Positions 17,518 to 26,400 of a stretch of 64,000 bases of DNA are shown here, piece after piece. The DNA lies in assembly GCA_036703255.1 (NCBI GenBank), contig DATNPL010000049.1:44414-108413 (forward strand). Reading direction: 5' to 3'. The notes beneath the pieces are model-generated. The model worked only from the letters and a program-made list of their open reading frames with translations, did no database searches and was not told the DNA's origin. The stretch comes from Drouetiella sp036703255 (GTDB lineage Bacteria > Cyanobacteriota > Cyanobacteriia > Elainellales > Elainellaceae). Position 1 is the stretch's first letter; each line of letters opens with the position of its first letter. The position numbers and the translations under genes are program-made.

Positions 17518-18003
17518 CTAGCAACCTGCATTGCCAACGACCGGAATCGTAATTTCAGAGTCATCGGTTAGCACCCGCAGAGAGCCTTCTGGAATGTCAA
17601 CCGTTTCTATCTCGCCACGCTTACCCAATGTGACGTTGACTTGGACGGTAATGAAACCATTCTGGCTGCGAAAAATTTGCGAGGTTGACTGACCATAGAT
17701 TTCCGTACCGCTGGCCTGAATGCGATCGAACTGCATCATCTGCCCATTAATCCGCATTTCCATCGACTGAGGCTGAAGACCGTTGAAAAAAATGAAGCGA
17801 TCGTTGGCTGTACGGTCAGGTCGCCATAGGGTCATGCCACAGCCACCCCCAGAAATTTGGGAGAGTGAAAACTCATCAACCGTGATACTGGCAGGTGCCG
17901 TGATGCTAGGGGTTGGCGAAACAGAAGGCGTATTGTCTAGCGCGATCGGACGGCTACAGCTAGCCAAAAGTAAAAGGAGCGGCAAAGCAAATCGCTTTTT
18001 CAT
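17518..18003 (-). CDS. Putative lipoprotein
   Basis: 161 residues begin with a lipoprotein signal: MKKR, a hydrophobic core and the lipobox LASC with Cys16. A short Pro/Ser/Thr linker follows, then a beta-rich domain containing GGGCGMTLWRP and ending GNAGC, so two more Cys could form a disulfide. Likely anchored to the outer face of the plasma membrane or to the outer membrane. No family is recognised and the neighbours (glgA, hemC) give no clue. Confidence 0.75.
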   Translation of the reverse strand: MKKRFALPLLLLLASCSRPIALDNTPSVSPTPSITAPASITVDEFSLSQISGGGCGMTLWRPDRTANDRFIFFNGLQPQSMEMRINGQMMQFDRIQASGTEIYGQSTSQIFRSQNGFITVQVNVTLGKRGEIETVDIPEGSLRVLTDDSEITIPVVGNAGC

Positions 18004-18180
18004 ACACTAAAGTTCGGTTCACATGAGGCATATTTCCGCTTATCTCTAGCAATGAGCAGTCGTTTCTCTATTGCTAAACATAAACACCAGATGTCAACCA
18101 TGACCTAAATTGAGCCAACCAGGTTCCGACCCTACTTTTTAGAGTCTAGGGTCTGATTAGAATCTAGTATCTGACAGCCT

Positions 18181-18227
18181 GTTGAGGAATTTTTGCAGCA
18201 TCTACGGCCCTTCAAAAATTCCCCAAC
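18181..18227 (-). terminator. Hairpin downstream of hemC
   Basis: GTTGAGGAATTTTTG pairs with CAAAAATTCCCCAAC with one wobble, around a 17-base loop. It lies 46 bases past the hemC stop on the minus strand. Confidence 0.6.
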
Positions 18228-18272
18228 TTAATGGTTTAATACACGGGTTACGGTATCCCACGAAACAGAACT

Positions 18273-19229
18273 CTAACGCTGCACCTCAAGGAAGATTTCC
18301 TCCAAGATTTCGGTGGCTCCCTGCGATCGCAACTGCTGGGCAAGCTGAATACCGATCGCCTCGGCCTCGGTAGCCAAACCAGTCTGCGTGCCTTTGACAA
18401 ATTTTTGACCATCTACGCTAGAGACCATGCCAACCAGCGTCAGCGAATCCCCATCCAGCGTCGTATTGACGCCGATCGGCACCTGACATCCACCCTCTAG
18501 TTCTCGCAAGAAAGCCCGCTCCGCATAGCAGCGTTGCGCTGTGGGCTGATGCTCTAACACTTTCAAGAGCGCCAAAATTTCGGGATCTTCGGCGCGGCAT
18601 TCAATCCCCAATGCGCCTTGACCAACGGCATGCAGCGAAACTTCGGGAGAGATAACTTGATGAACGCGATCGCCCATACCCAACCGCCGCAGACCTGCCG
18701 CCGCCAAAATAATGGCATCGTACTCACCAGAATCTAGCTTTTGCAGCCGGGTGTTAAGGTTGCCACGAATGTCTTTGAAGCTGAAGTGGGGGTAATGATG
18801 GCGAAGCTGGGCGAGTCGGCGCAGCGAGGAGGTGCCAATCACAGAACCTTCGGGCAAAGTTTCTAGCTGCTTGTCTTGATGTTTGGCATGGACAACCAGC
18901 GCATCTGCCGGATCTTCCCGCTCGGTAACGCAGCCCAAGATCAGACCTTCTGGCAAACGTGTCGGCAGATCTTTGAGGGAGTGAACCGCGAAATCTGTTT
19001 CGCCATTCAGCATACCCAGCTCTAGCTCTTTGGTAAACAAGCCTTTGTCGCCAATCTTTGCCAGCGCCACGTCCAAAATTTTGTCGCCCTGCGTACTCAT
19101 GGCATGGACTTCAAAGGTGCGATCGACAAAATGTTTTTGAAGCTGTGCTTGCACCCAATGGGTTTGTACCAAGGCAAGCTGGCTTTTGCGAGAACCGATG
19201 CGAATGGGGCGGGAAAGACTGGCAACCAT
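18273..19229 (-). CDS. hemC: Hydroxymethylbilane synthase (porphobilinogen deaminase)
   Basis: HemC joins four porphobilinogens into hydroxymethylbilane, the precursor of heme, chlorophyll and bilins. Motifs include RIGSRKSQLALVQT at the start, SLKDLPT, the substrate-binding IGTSSLRR, RGNLNTRL, and the cofactor Cys in LEGGCQVPIG near residue 248. The 318 residues are a normal length. Monocistronic with its own hairpin. Confidence 0.97.
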   Translation of the reverse strand: MVASLSRPIRIGSRKSQLALVQTHWVQAQLQKHFVDRTFEVHAMSTQGDKILDVALAKIGDKGLFTKELELGMLNGETDFAVHSLKDLPTRLPEGLILGCVTEREDPADALVVHAKHQDKQLETLPEGSVIGTSSLRRLAQLRHHYPHFSFKDIRGNLNTRLQKLDSGEYDAIILAAAGLRRLGMGDRVHQVISPEVSLHAVGQGALGIECRAEDPEILALLKVLEHQPTAQRCYAERAFLRELEGGCQVPIGVNTTLDGDSLTLVGMVSSVDGQKFVKGTQTGLATEAEAIGIQLAQQLRSQGATEILEEIFLEVQR

Positions 19230-19396
19230 TTGTGAAGCGATGTTTAGAAAAACGGCTAAATGTTAAGCAGGAAGCAGATTTATCTGCTTAATTAGCTTAG
19301 CGCAGCGGGGGACAGTCAAGAAATTGCTTGCTGATGAATCTGCCAAGCGGCACACATCTGCTGCACAATCTTTTGCACAACTAGATAGGGCTAAGC

Positions 19397-20329
19397 CTAG
19401 TTCATCTGCTGCCGCTCAGCATAGGCCGCATACACGCCTTTGACGTTGTACCAATTGAGAAAAATTCGAGCGATTTCTAAAGCAAGCTGAGGTTTGCCTT
19501 GATCGATTAGCCATTGCAGCAAGGGGGCGAGCGATCGCTCATTCAGCAGACCCCCCAACGACAAAACACCCCAGAGGATGCGGTGCAGCCAGGTCATTTG
19601 AATCATTAGGCGAACGTTCCAGGTGGGATGTTTTTGGTAAAACAGTACGCCCATGCGACCCCGTTGGATCTCTTGGTCAATCAAACGATCGATCTGATCT
19701 AGAGAAAATGGCGGGTGCCAATGGTAGCCCACCGCTTCAGGACATTTGATCAGCTTTAGCCCCAGCTTTTTCAACCGCACCCCCAACTCCAAATCTTCCC
19801 AGCCGTAAAGCTGAAAGCCCGTGTCGAACAGTCCCGCCTGCTCCAGCCATTTGCGGGCGATCGCCACATTGCCCGTCGCAAAATAGGCGCGGGAATAGTC
19901 GGTAATTTTGAACGGCTCTGAGGTGGGATCTGCAAAATTGCAGGTGTTGATGACGCTGCCATAGGTAAAGAGGCGATCGCTGCCCAACTCTTTTTCTCCG
20001 GCCAAGAGAGCATTGACGTGAGATTGCAGAAAAACTTCCGTCACGACCAAATCGCTATCAATGAAAATGATCATGTCGCCTTTTGCTTTTTCCACACCCA
20101 GATTTCGAGCCGCCGCCGCACCTTGGTGATCTTGCTTAAAGAGCTGGACGTGGGGAAATGAAGGATTGGCCTGAAGCCAAGCTACTGTGCCGTCTGTAGA
20201 GCCATCATCGACCACGACAACCTCATAGGCGATCGGATCTACCAGAAATTCTTGCTGTTCTAGCGCTTTTAAACACTTTTCCAGAATCGGCTGGCGATTG
20301 TAGGTGGGAATGACGATACTGAAAAACAT
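19397..20329 (-). CDS. Family 2 glycosyltransferase
   Basis: The GT-A fold is clear: SIVIPTYNR at the start, VVVDDGSTDGT, and the metal/sugar site FIDSDLVV. LYGWEDLELGVRLKKLG resembles the C-terminal galactosyltransferase-like part. The 310 residues from the ATG at 20327-20329 fit; the longer frame to 20404 adds a nonspecific lead. It lacks membrane helices and probably adds a sugar to a glycolipid or polysaccharide. The acceptor is unknown and no sugar gene is adjacent. Confidence 0.88.
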   Translation of the reverse strand: MFFSIVIPTYNRQPILEKCLKALEQQEFLVDPIAYEVVVVDDGSTDGTVAWLQANPSFPHVQLFKQDHQGAAAARNLGVEKAKGDMIIFIDSDLVVTEVFLQSHVNALLAGEKELGSDRLFTYGSVINTCNFADPTSEPFKITDYSRAYFATGNVAIARKWLEQAGLFDTGFQLYGWEDLELGVRLKKLGLKLIKCPEAVGYHWHPPFSLDQIDRLIDQEIQRGRMGVLFYQKHPTWNVRLMIQMTWLHRILWGVLSLGGLLNERSLAPLLQWLIDQGKPQLALEIARIFLNWYNVKGVYAAYAERQQMN

Positions 20330-20443
20330 TCTGGAAAACACGATAAGAAGATATAAAGTCGCTCTCAGCCTTACGGCGATTCCAGGGCTGGAGTCACGGA
20401 TCAATCTGCAAAAGCTGAATCTGCAAGAGCCAGCCCGGAAAAA

Positions 20444-20893
20444 CTAGCTGGCGATCGTCAGTTCGCCCACCATGCCCGCCTCGGTATGTCCTGGAATCGG
20501 ACAGCGCAGTTTGTAAGTGCCAGGTTTCATGGGGATAAAGACCCATTCTGCGGTTGTCCCTGGCCTTAGCTCTAGTTCGCTAATGGCTCCTTTAATTTCG
20601 ACATTGCCTGCATCAACTTTTTGGCTCCAGATAGCGCCAGCAAAGTCCTTGGCCGTGAAGTAATGCTTGAGGGAGCTGGGATTATCCAAAATCAGCTTGT
20701 AGCGTTTACCTGCCTCAAAGGTGAGGTGGGCTGGCTCAAACACGAGCTGGTCAGATGTATTACTCAAATGCACTCGCACCTCTGTCGATGGCAGCTGACT
20801 AGGGGCAATGGCAGCGATCGCGTCTGCCCTGCCTACCAGCAATCCCAACAGCATTATCCCCACCCACATGACTCCAACCCAACGACGCAACAT
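20444..20893 (-). CDS. Cupredoxin-like exported protein
   Basis: 149 residues with a signal peptide (MLRRWVGVMWVGIMLLGLLV, cleavage near ADA) and a plastocyanin/azurin-type domain. Candidate type I copper ligands are His in LKHYF and the CPIPGHTEAGM cluster (Cys, His, Met). It resembles stand-alone cupredoxins found in many cyanobacteria. It could carry electrons or handle copper in the periplasm or lumen. It sits 115 bases upstream of the GT2 gene on the same strand, but no functional link is evident. Confidence 0.85.
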   Translation of the reverse strand: MLRRWVGVMWVGIMLLGLLVGRADAIAAIAPSQLPSTEVRVHLSNTSDQLVFEPAHLTFEAGKRYKLILDNPSSLKHYFTAKDFAGAIWSQKVDAGNVEIKGAISELELRPGTTAEWVFIPMKPGTYKLRCPIPGHTEAGMVGELTIAS

Positions 20894-21040
20894 AAGTTGA
20901 ATTCCATAAACTTCTTATCTATATAGCTTAGGATCATGGATCGATTAACCTGAATATCTTTGGGAAAACCTTCGGTTTTATTCAACCGCAATCCTTGGGG
21001 CTTGTGGAGCAGTAAAGCATAGGCTGTAGAGCATAAGCTG

Positions 21041-21853
21041 CTACCCTCGACTTTCCCATGCTCCCAACGTTGCCGGATGAGGCCGATCGCTCGGACGATC
21101 GGCTAACAGACAGTAGGGCTTGCGGTAGCTCAAAGGCATCTCTAGCGCATGCTTTTCCAAAAAAGCCGCGTCATTCATTACGGCTGCGGTTGACCCATCG
21201 TAAACAATCTCTCCATGACTTAAAACCACCGTGCGGCTGCATAGCTCTAACGCCAGATCTAAGTCATGGGTGGCAATGAGCTGGGTTAAAGGCAGATTGG
21301 CCAGTAGATTAATCAACTGTCGCCGCGATCGCGGGTCGAGTTGGGCTGAGGGTTCGTCTAAAACCAACACCTGTGGCTGCATGGCCAAAACTCCAGCGAT
21401 CGCCACACGCTTTTTCTCACCCCCCGACAGATTGCCCGCAATGCGGGTAGCGTAGCGCTCTGGCTCTAGCCCCATAGCATACATAGCATGCTGTGCGCGA
21501 TGATGCAGAGCGTGCTTGTCTAGCCCCTGATTGACCAAGCCAAACGTAATGTCTTCCCATACCGTCGGCATGAAAATTTGATCATCTGGATTTTGAAAAA
21601 CAATGCCGACAAAGTTGCGGATAGACCTCAGATTTTTTGCCACAACAGGTAGCTCACCGACAATCACCTCCCCCGTTTGGGGCAGCAGGATGCCGTTAAG
21701 GTGAAGCAAAAACGTTGACTTACCAGAGCCGTTGGCTCCGACGATCGCTACTTTCTCGGTTGCAGCAATGGACAGGTGAATGTCTCTAAGGGCTTCATGC
21801 CCATCAGGATAGGCGTAGCTAAGCTGGCGAATGAAAATAGGATTGTGATGCAT
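21041..21853 (-). CDS. cbiO: Ni/Co ECF transporter ATPase (CbiO/NikO)
   Basis: ABC ATPase of an energy-coupling-factor importer. Walker A is GANGSGKST, the signature LSGGEKKRVAIAG and Walker B VLVLDEPSAQLDP. The Q-loop region reads FQNPDDQIF, as in other ECF A-subunits. 270 residues. It is the last gene of a four-gene minus-strand set M-N-Q-O; the 25-base gap to the Q gene implies one mRNA. Confidence 0.94.
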   Translation of the reverse strand: MHHNPIFIRQLSYAYPDGHEALRDIHLSIAATEKVAIVGANGSGKSTFLLHLNGILLPQTGEVIVGELPVVAKNLRSIRNFVGIVFQNPDDQIFMPTVWEDITFGLVNQGLDKHALHHRAQHAMYAMGLEPERYATRIAGNLSGGEKKRVAIAGVLAMQPQVLVLDEPSAQLDPRSRRQLINLLANLPLTQLIATHDLDLALELCSRTVVLSHGEIVYDGSTAAVMNDAAFLEKHALEMPLSYRKPYCLLADRPSDRPHPATLGAWESRG

Positions 21854-21878
21854 CTAGGAGGCAGTTTGGCTAGTAATC

Positions 21879-22652
21879 TTATAAAAAGTATACAACCTGC
21901 CCTAAAAGCAGCAGCAGAATCAGAGAAACGATCGCCCAAATGTCTTGCGATCGCCCTTGAGAGTCTTCGGTAACGCAGGGCAAACCTGTATAGCCGCGCG
22001 ACAGCATGGCATAATGCACCCTTTCCCCGCGTTCGTAGGTGCGGATAAATAGTGAACCCATCATGTTACCTATAACCAAACGCTGCCCCCGAGGAGAATT
22101 CAGGAGATTACGAGAGGCTGCGGCTCTGCGCATCGTGGCAAATTCTTCAATCAGCACACCGATGTAGCGATACATCGACGCCAAAATCGCAATCAGCAGA
22201 GGGGGCATCTTCAAGGTGGCTAAGGCATGCAGCAAAGCCGAGATAGAAGTGGTCAACACTAGAAAGTTGAGCATGAGCAGGCAGAGCAATGCTCTCACCG
22301 TCACGCTACCCAAAACGACCAATCCTTCACTGGTAATTTGCAGCCACTCCCATTGCCACAAAACGGTGCCGCCCTCGCGAAACAAAGTTCCCACCAGCAC
22401 AACGCTAATAAAGCTTGATTCGATCGCAACACGCTTCAGCAAGATGGATAGCGTAGCTCGACTCGAAACAATCAGGCTGATTAGCCCCCCACCATAAACC
22501 AGCCAGGTTTCCCAGCGGGCGTTTGGCGTCAGTGCCGTAGCAAAAACAAATAAGATGGCGCATAGCACTCGCGTTCGAGGAGCCAGCCGATGCCAGGACG
22601 ACACACCCTGGCTATTGACATCAAGCTGGAAAGCCCCGATGTGTAGCAGCAT
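21879..22652 (-). CDS. cbiQ: Ni/Co ECF transporter T-component (CbiQ/NikQ)
   Basis: 257 residues with five to six hydrophobic helices. The coupling-helix motifs that contact the ATPase are RAAASRNLL and the conserved ERGERVHYAMLSRGY near the C terminus. It forms the energising module with the ATPase and transmits movement to the M/N substrate unit. Gaps to the genes on either side are about 25 bases. Confidence 0.92.
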   Translation of the reverse strand: MLLHIGAFQLDVNSQGVSSWHRLAPRTRVLCAILFVFATALTPNARWETWLVYGGGLISLIVSSRATLSILLKRVAIESSFISVVLVGTLFREGGTVLWQWEWLQITSEGLVVLGSVTVRALLCLLMLNFLVLTTSISALLHALATLKMPPLLIAILASMYRYIGVLIEEFATMRRAAASRNLLNSPRGQRLVIGNMMGSLFIRTYERGERVHYAMLSRGYTGLPCVTEDSQGRSQDIWAIVSLILLLLLGQVVYFL

Positions 22653-22675
22653 AAATTTTGTTTAATCCGTCAGGA

Positions 22676-23044
22676 CTAATGAGAAGGGCGATCGGGAAAA
22701 TCTGGATCTGCGGAGTCTTGAGCTGAACCCTTCACAAGCAATTTTCCAGCTCCCCAGGCAATTCCAAAAACAGTTAGCGTTCCAATTAAACCTGCGAGTG
22801 GCGTGGCGGCGGCTTCCGGTACGCCTCGCATCGCATACTCCTCAAACACTGAATAAAACGGCAATTGCTTGGCTAGCGTATCTTCCTGTGCCTGTTTGGC
22901 AAAGTCGTGGTCTTCGGCAACACGATCCAAACCATCGGGATCGCTACTGGCAAAAGGCGAGAACAAAACAGCGATCACCAGTGCAGTGCTAAGACCTAGC
23001 ATCACGAATGCACCATTTCGGGTGTAGTTAGGGCGATTTGTCAT
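22676..23044 (-). CDS. cbiN: PDGLE-domain small subunit (CbiN/NikN-like)
   Basis: 122 residues with two membrane helices: about 12-30 and 84-105. Between them is an extracytoplasmic loop starting with SSDPDGLDRVAED, the PDGLE signature. In related transporters the N subunit activates the M subunit for metal capture. The fusion seen in some species (NikMN) is here split into separate genes, with the M gene about 200 bases upstream. Confidence 0.9.
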   Translation of the reverse strand: MTNRPNYTRNGAFVMLGLSTALVIAVLFSPFASSDPDGLDRVAEDHDFAKQAQEDTLAKQLPFYSVFEEYAMRGVPEAAATPLAGLIGTLTVFGIAWGAGKLLVKGSAQDSADPDFPDRPSH

Positions 23045-23248
23045 GAGATGAATTTCCTTACTAGTTCTACAATGCTTTGCACTTGATACCCAATCAAGAA
23101 ACCTCTGTTAGAGACTTGCAGAACACCGCCTCTAACAGCAGAAACTTGTGCAATTAAAACCAGAGCGATTAAATAAATTGCCCTGGGCTATGAGTTTTTT
23201 GGGTTCTTTCCTGAGTTCTCTACAGGCATATCTATATTCGCTGCACCA

Positions 23249-24007
23249 TTACCGCTGCACCAGTGGGCGAGGCAGGGGCGATCGCTGCGGTGGATCATAC
23301 AGCAAGTCTGGTCGAACTCTCCAAACGTAGCTCGTTGCAATCAAAGTGATAATGGCTTCCCCAATGCCTATCAAAATATGCCAGCCCAACATGGCGACCA
23401 GAGCAACAGTCAACGAAACCGTACCAGAGATAGCCAATTGAAGAGCAGTGGCAACAGAGGCAAGCACAACACTCGTCCAGGATGCGATCGCAACAGCAAT
23501 ACTCATACCGCGCCAGCTATTGAATCCCAAGGTTGAACGCAGAGCTTTGTAGAGGTAGTAGCCGCCAAAGGTGCCAATCAGCCCCATGTTGAAAATATTG
23601 GCTCCCAATACGGTCAGCCCTCCATCTTGGAACAGAGCGGCTTGGACAATAAACACAACAGTCATGACCAACGTGCCTGCCCAAGGCCCTAGCAAAACTC
23701 CGGCTAATGTGCCTCCCAGCAAATGTCCAGATGTGCCTCCCGGAATGGGAAAATTAATCATCTGAGCTGCAAAGATAAAGGCAGCGCAGACTCCCATCAA
23801 AGGCACGGTTCGCTCTTGGTGCTCTCCTTTCACCCGACCGAGCGCTGTGGCAATTAAAGCGATCGCAATCACCCAAGTCACGAGGCTCACGGGCAAACTC
23901 AAAAAACCGTCTGGAATATGTAGCGCTAGCTGTGGAAACAGGACTCCGTGTAGGTCACTCCAAAAGATCAAACTGGCAAAATCACCCATATGCTTTAGAT
24001 GCCCCAA
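23249..24007 (-). CDS. cbiM: Ni/Co ECF substrate-binding membrane protein (CbiM/NikM)
   Basis: 252 residues with about six helices. The metal-site segment LHIPDGFLSLPVSL appears near residue 30, after a signal-like lead. In characterised proteins the mature chain starts Met-His and this His binds the metal; here Leu takes the Met place and the lead must be removed, or the start differs. Other motifs are PIPGGTSGHLLGG and GWHILIGIGEAIIT. First gene of the operon. Absence of any cobalamin riboswitch upstream, and a G/C-tract palindrome there instead, favours nickel or metal-sensor control. Confidence 0.92.
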   Translation of the reverse strand: MGHLKHMGDFASLIFWSDLHGVLFPQLALHIPDGFLSLPVSLVTWVIAIALIATALGRVKGEHQERTVPLMGVCAAFIFAAQMINFPIPGGTSGHLLGGTLAGVLLGPWAGTLVMTVVFIVQAALFQDGGLTVLGANIFNMGLIGTFGGYYLYKALRSTLGFNSWRGMSIAVAIASWTSVVLASVATALQLAISGTVSLTVALVAMLGWHILIGIGEAIITLIATSYVWRVRPDLLYDPPQRSPLPRPLVQR

Positions 24008-24074
24008 TTCTAATGAGGGTATTAGTAAAGGACAGTATGTTCAGACAAACTCCCAGGTATTTCTACTGAATTCA

Positions 24075-24094
24075 ATCCCCCTATGGGGGGTATT
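24075..24094. promoter_or_regulatory. Candidate CsoR/RcnR/InrS-type operator
   Basis: Read on the minus strand, the site is ATACCCCCCATAGGGGGATT, a C-tract/G-tract inverted repeat with A/T ends. This is the layout of operators for DUF156 (CsoR/RcnR/InrS) metal sensors. It lies about 70 bases upstream of the cbiM start, where a promoter would be. No sensor gene is in the window. Confidence 0.6.
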
Positions 24095-24251
24095 ATCTGC
24101 ATTTTAAGGAGAAATACAGAATTGGTCACAGATTGGAGCTTTTGAGTTTTTAGCCTTACCTAAAACCTGAATGCCAAAAAATATCGTTTCGGGCTGGACT
24201 ATCCGGATAATCCTGAGCTACGATAAGCGATTGTGAGTTTTAAATTAATCC

Positions 24252-24614
24252 ATGAACGCGCAGGAAGTTATCCGTTCTATTGAACAGGAATATCTGAAGT
24301 CAGATTTGCCGATCATCCATGTGGGTGACACGGTCAAAGTGGGAGTCCGTATCCAAGAAGGTGGCAAAGAGCGGGTTCAGCCTTACGAAGGAACGGTCAT
24401 CGCAATGCGGAATGGTGGCATCAATGAAACCATTACCGTGCGACGCATCTTTCAAGGGGTTGGAGTAGAGCGGGTCTTCTTGCTACACTCGCCTCGTGTT
24501 GCCAGCATTCAGGTGCTGCGCCGAGGCAAAGCCCGTCGAGCTAAGTTGTACTATCTGCGCGATCGCGTGGGTAAGGCTACTCGCTTGAAGCAACGGTTCG
24601 ATCGCCCCCTCTAA
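24252..24614 (+). CDS. rplS: 50S ribosomal protein L19
   Basis: 120 residues with the L19 core motifs VGDTVKVGVRIQEGGKERVQ, PYEGTVIA and the C-terminal RRGKARRAKLYYLRDR. L19 sits at the 30S-50S interface. It leads the tRNA-Trp/secE/nusG/ribosomal block on the same strand, with 113 bases before the tRNA. Confidence 0.97.
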   Translation: MNAQEVIRSIEQEYLKSDLPIIHVGDTVKVGVRIQEGGKERVQPYEGTVIAMRNGGINETITVRRIFQGVGVERVFLLHSPRVASIQVLRRGKARRAKLYYLRDRVGKATRLKQRFDRPL

Positions 24615-24727
24615 GCAAATGTCTAGAACAATACAGGTGTCTACGAAGAAATTTGGCAATGCCATCGCAAACTCCGGAGTTCACCTGCTAGACTAGGATA
24701 GGCATTAGCCAGAATGTTCCAGCTTGT

Positions 24728-24800
24728 GCGTCCTTAGTTCAGTTGGTAGAACGCAGGTCTCCAAAACCTGATGTCGGGGGTTCAAGTCCTCCAGGGCGCG
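24728..24800 (+). tRNA. trnW: tRNA-Trp (CCA)
   Basis: A 73-base cloverleaf. The acceptor arms GCGTCCT and AGGGCGC pair fully (one G-T), the D loop has TTCAGTTGGTAGA, the anticodon loop CTCCAAA contains CCA, and the T arm has GGGGGTTCAAGTCCTCC. Discriminator G. The CCA end is not encoded. Its position between rplS and secE is common in cyanobacteria. Confidence 0.95.
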
Positions 24801-24926
24801 CTGGGTCACTCATTTAGGCTAGTTCCACTTGGCTCAACTAATTTATCTGATTAGCTTGATCGAGTGATTTGCCAGTTTGATGAGTTGATCGATCAGTTAG
24901 CTTTTGTGACAAGGCGGCTAAAGACT

Positions 24927-25232
24927 GTGGCAAAGAAAGATGAAGCGGAAGTGAAAGGGCAGAAAGACGCTGAAGCGCCCAAGGAAACTAAAGGTGCTGG
25001 CGATTCTAAGGCTAGCGATTCTAAGAAAGCAGAAGCGTCCGCCCCTAGCTCCAACAAAATAGCTGCTTTTTTTCAGGGAACGCGAGAAGAGCTGGGCAAA
25101 GTCGTCTGGCCTAGCCGTCAGCAGCTGATTAGCGAATCCTTGGCCGTGATTTTGATGGTGACACTTTCCGCAGCGTTAATCTATTTTGTGGATAACTTTT
25201 TTAGTTGGGCTGCTACCCAGGTGTTTGGATGA
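24927..25232 (+). CDS. secE: Protein translocase subunit SecE
   Basis: SecE clamps SecY in the Sec translocon. The conserved core is at the C-terminal end: EELGKVVWPSRQQLISE followed by a single helix (AVILMVTLSAALIYFVDNFF). The N-terminal ~40 residues are a Lys/Glu/Ala/Ser-rich extension of low complexity. A GTG at 24927 (MAKKDEAE) gives 101 residues; a GTG at 24864 is in frame but adds unrelated residues. Its stop overlaps the nusG ATG (ATGA). Confidence 0.93.
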   Translation: MAKKDEAEVKGQKDAEAPKETKGAGDSKASDSKKAEASAPSSNKIAAFFQGTREELGKVVWPSRQQLISESLAVILMVTLSAALIYFVDNFFSWAATQVFG

Positions 25233-25858
25233 CTTTCGCATCGGATGAATCTGATAGCTACACGCCAGTAGAGGAAGGTGGAGATACCGTCCAGCTAGGC
25301 GCGCGTTGGTACGCTGTTCAAGTGGCCTCAGGCTGCGAGAACCGCGTCAAAATGAATTTGGAGCAGCGAACGGAAACGTTGGATGTGGCCACCCGGATTC
25401 TTCAGATTGAGATTCCTCAAACTCCAATCATCAAGCCTAATAAAAGCGGGAAGCAAAAGGAAAGCGCTGAGAAAGTTTTTCCTGGATATGTGCTTGTGAA
25501 AATGGTGATGGACGACGAGACTTGGCAAGTTGTCAAGAACACGCCCAACGTCATCAACTTTGTTGGAGCTGAGCAAAAGCGGCGATATGGCAGAGGCAGA
25601 GGGCATGTTAAGCCTTTGCCCTTGGGTATGGCCGAAGTTGAGCGGATCTTCAAACAGTCTCAAGAGCAGAAGGCGATCGTCAAAATCGATATGGCGACAG
25701 GAGACAAGATTATGGTTCTTTCGGGTCCTTTTAAGGACTTTGAAGGAGAAGTAATTGAAGTTAGTCCTGAACGCAGCAAGCTAAAAGCGCTTCTTTCAAT
25801 CTTTGGAAGAGATACGCCCGTCGAATTGGAATTTAATCAGGTTCAGAAGCAGAGCTAG
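25229..25858 (+). CDS. nusG: Transcription termination/antitermination factor NusG
   Basis: 209 residues. The NGN domain begins ARWYAVQVASGCENRVK and contains FPGYVLVKMVMDDETW and TPNVINFVG; the C-terminal KOW domain contains GDKIMVLSGPFKDFEGEV. NusG couples RNA polymerase to ribosomes and pausing. The start ATG at 25229 overlaps the secE stop in ATGA; an upstream in-frame start at 25205 is inside secE and unlikely. rplK follows 5 bases later. Confidence 0.96.
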   Translation: MTFASDESDSYTPVEEGGDTVQLGARWYAVQVASGCENRVKMNLEQRTETLDVATRILQIEIPQTPIIKPNKSGKQKESAEKVFPGYVLVKMVMDDETWQVVKNTPNVINFVGAEQKRRYGRGRGHVKPLPLGMAEVERIFKQSQEQKAIVKIDMATGDKIMVLSGPFKDFEGEVIEVSPERSKLKALLSIFGRDTPVELEFNQVQKQS

Positions 25859-25863
25859 AGTCA

Positions 25864-26289
25864 ATGGCAAAGAAGGTTGTAGCAATTATTAAGTTGGCAA
25901 TTAACGCTGGGAAGGCAAACCCTGCCCCCCCAATTGGTCCCGCGCTAGGTCAGCATGGGGTCAATATCATGATGTTTTGCAAGGAATACAATGCCAGAAC
26001 GTCCGACCAGGTCGGTTTGGTTGTTCCTGTCGAAATCTCAGTTTTTGAAGATCGCAGCTTCACGTTTATTCTCAAAACGCCCCCTGCCTCAGTTCTTATC
26101 TGTAAAGCGGCTGGTGTTGAGCGGGGTTCAGGTGAACCTAACAAGAAGAAGGTGGGTTCTATTACCAAGGCTCAGCTTCAGGAAATCGCTCAGACTAAGT
26201 TGCCTGACCTCAATGCAAACGACATTGAAGCAGCAATGAGAATTGTGGAAGGAACAGCGCGCAACATGGGAATCACGGTTGCCGGATAG
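25864..26289 (+). CDS. rplK: 50S ribosomal protein L11
   Basis: 141 residues. The N-terminal motif NPAPPIGPALGQHGVNIM and the C-terminal 23S-binding domain (AAMRIVEGTARNMGI) are intact. L11 forms the GTPase-associated centre with L10/L12. Tight spacing to nusG indicates a shared mRNA. Confidence 0.98.
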   Translation: MAKKVVAIIKLAINAGKANPAPPIGPALGQHGVNIMMFCKEYNARTSDQVGLVVPVEISVFEDRSFTFILKTPPASVLICKAAGVERGSGEPNKKKVGSITKAQLQEIAQTKLPDLNANDIEAAMRIVEGTARNMGITVAG

Positions 26290-26400
26290 GTCAAGAGAAT
26301 ATAGGTGGAATCTACTGGGTTTTGCCTAATACTCTTCTAGGGTTTAAGTTCTTTATTAGGGGGAGAAGTTTATCTTCGCTATGACCCCAGGAGTATAAAC

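Noticed and set aside
24010..24250. Cobalamin riboswitch upstream of cbiM
   Set aside because: The expected conserved B12-box segments (such as GCCACTG) are not seen on the minus strand, and the gap is too short for the usual structure plus expression platform.
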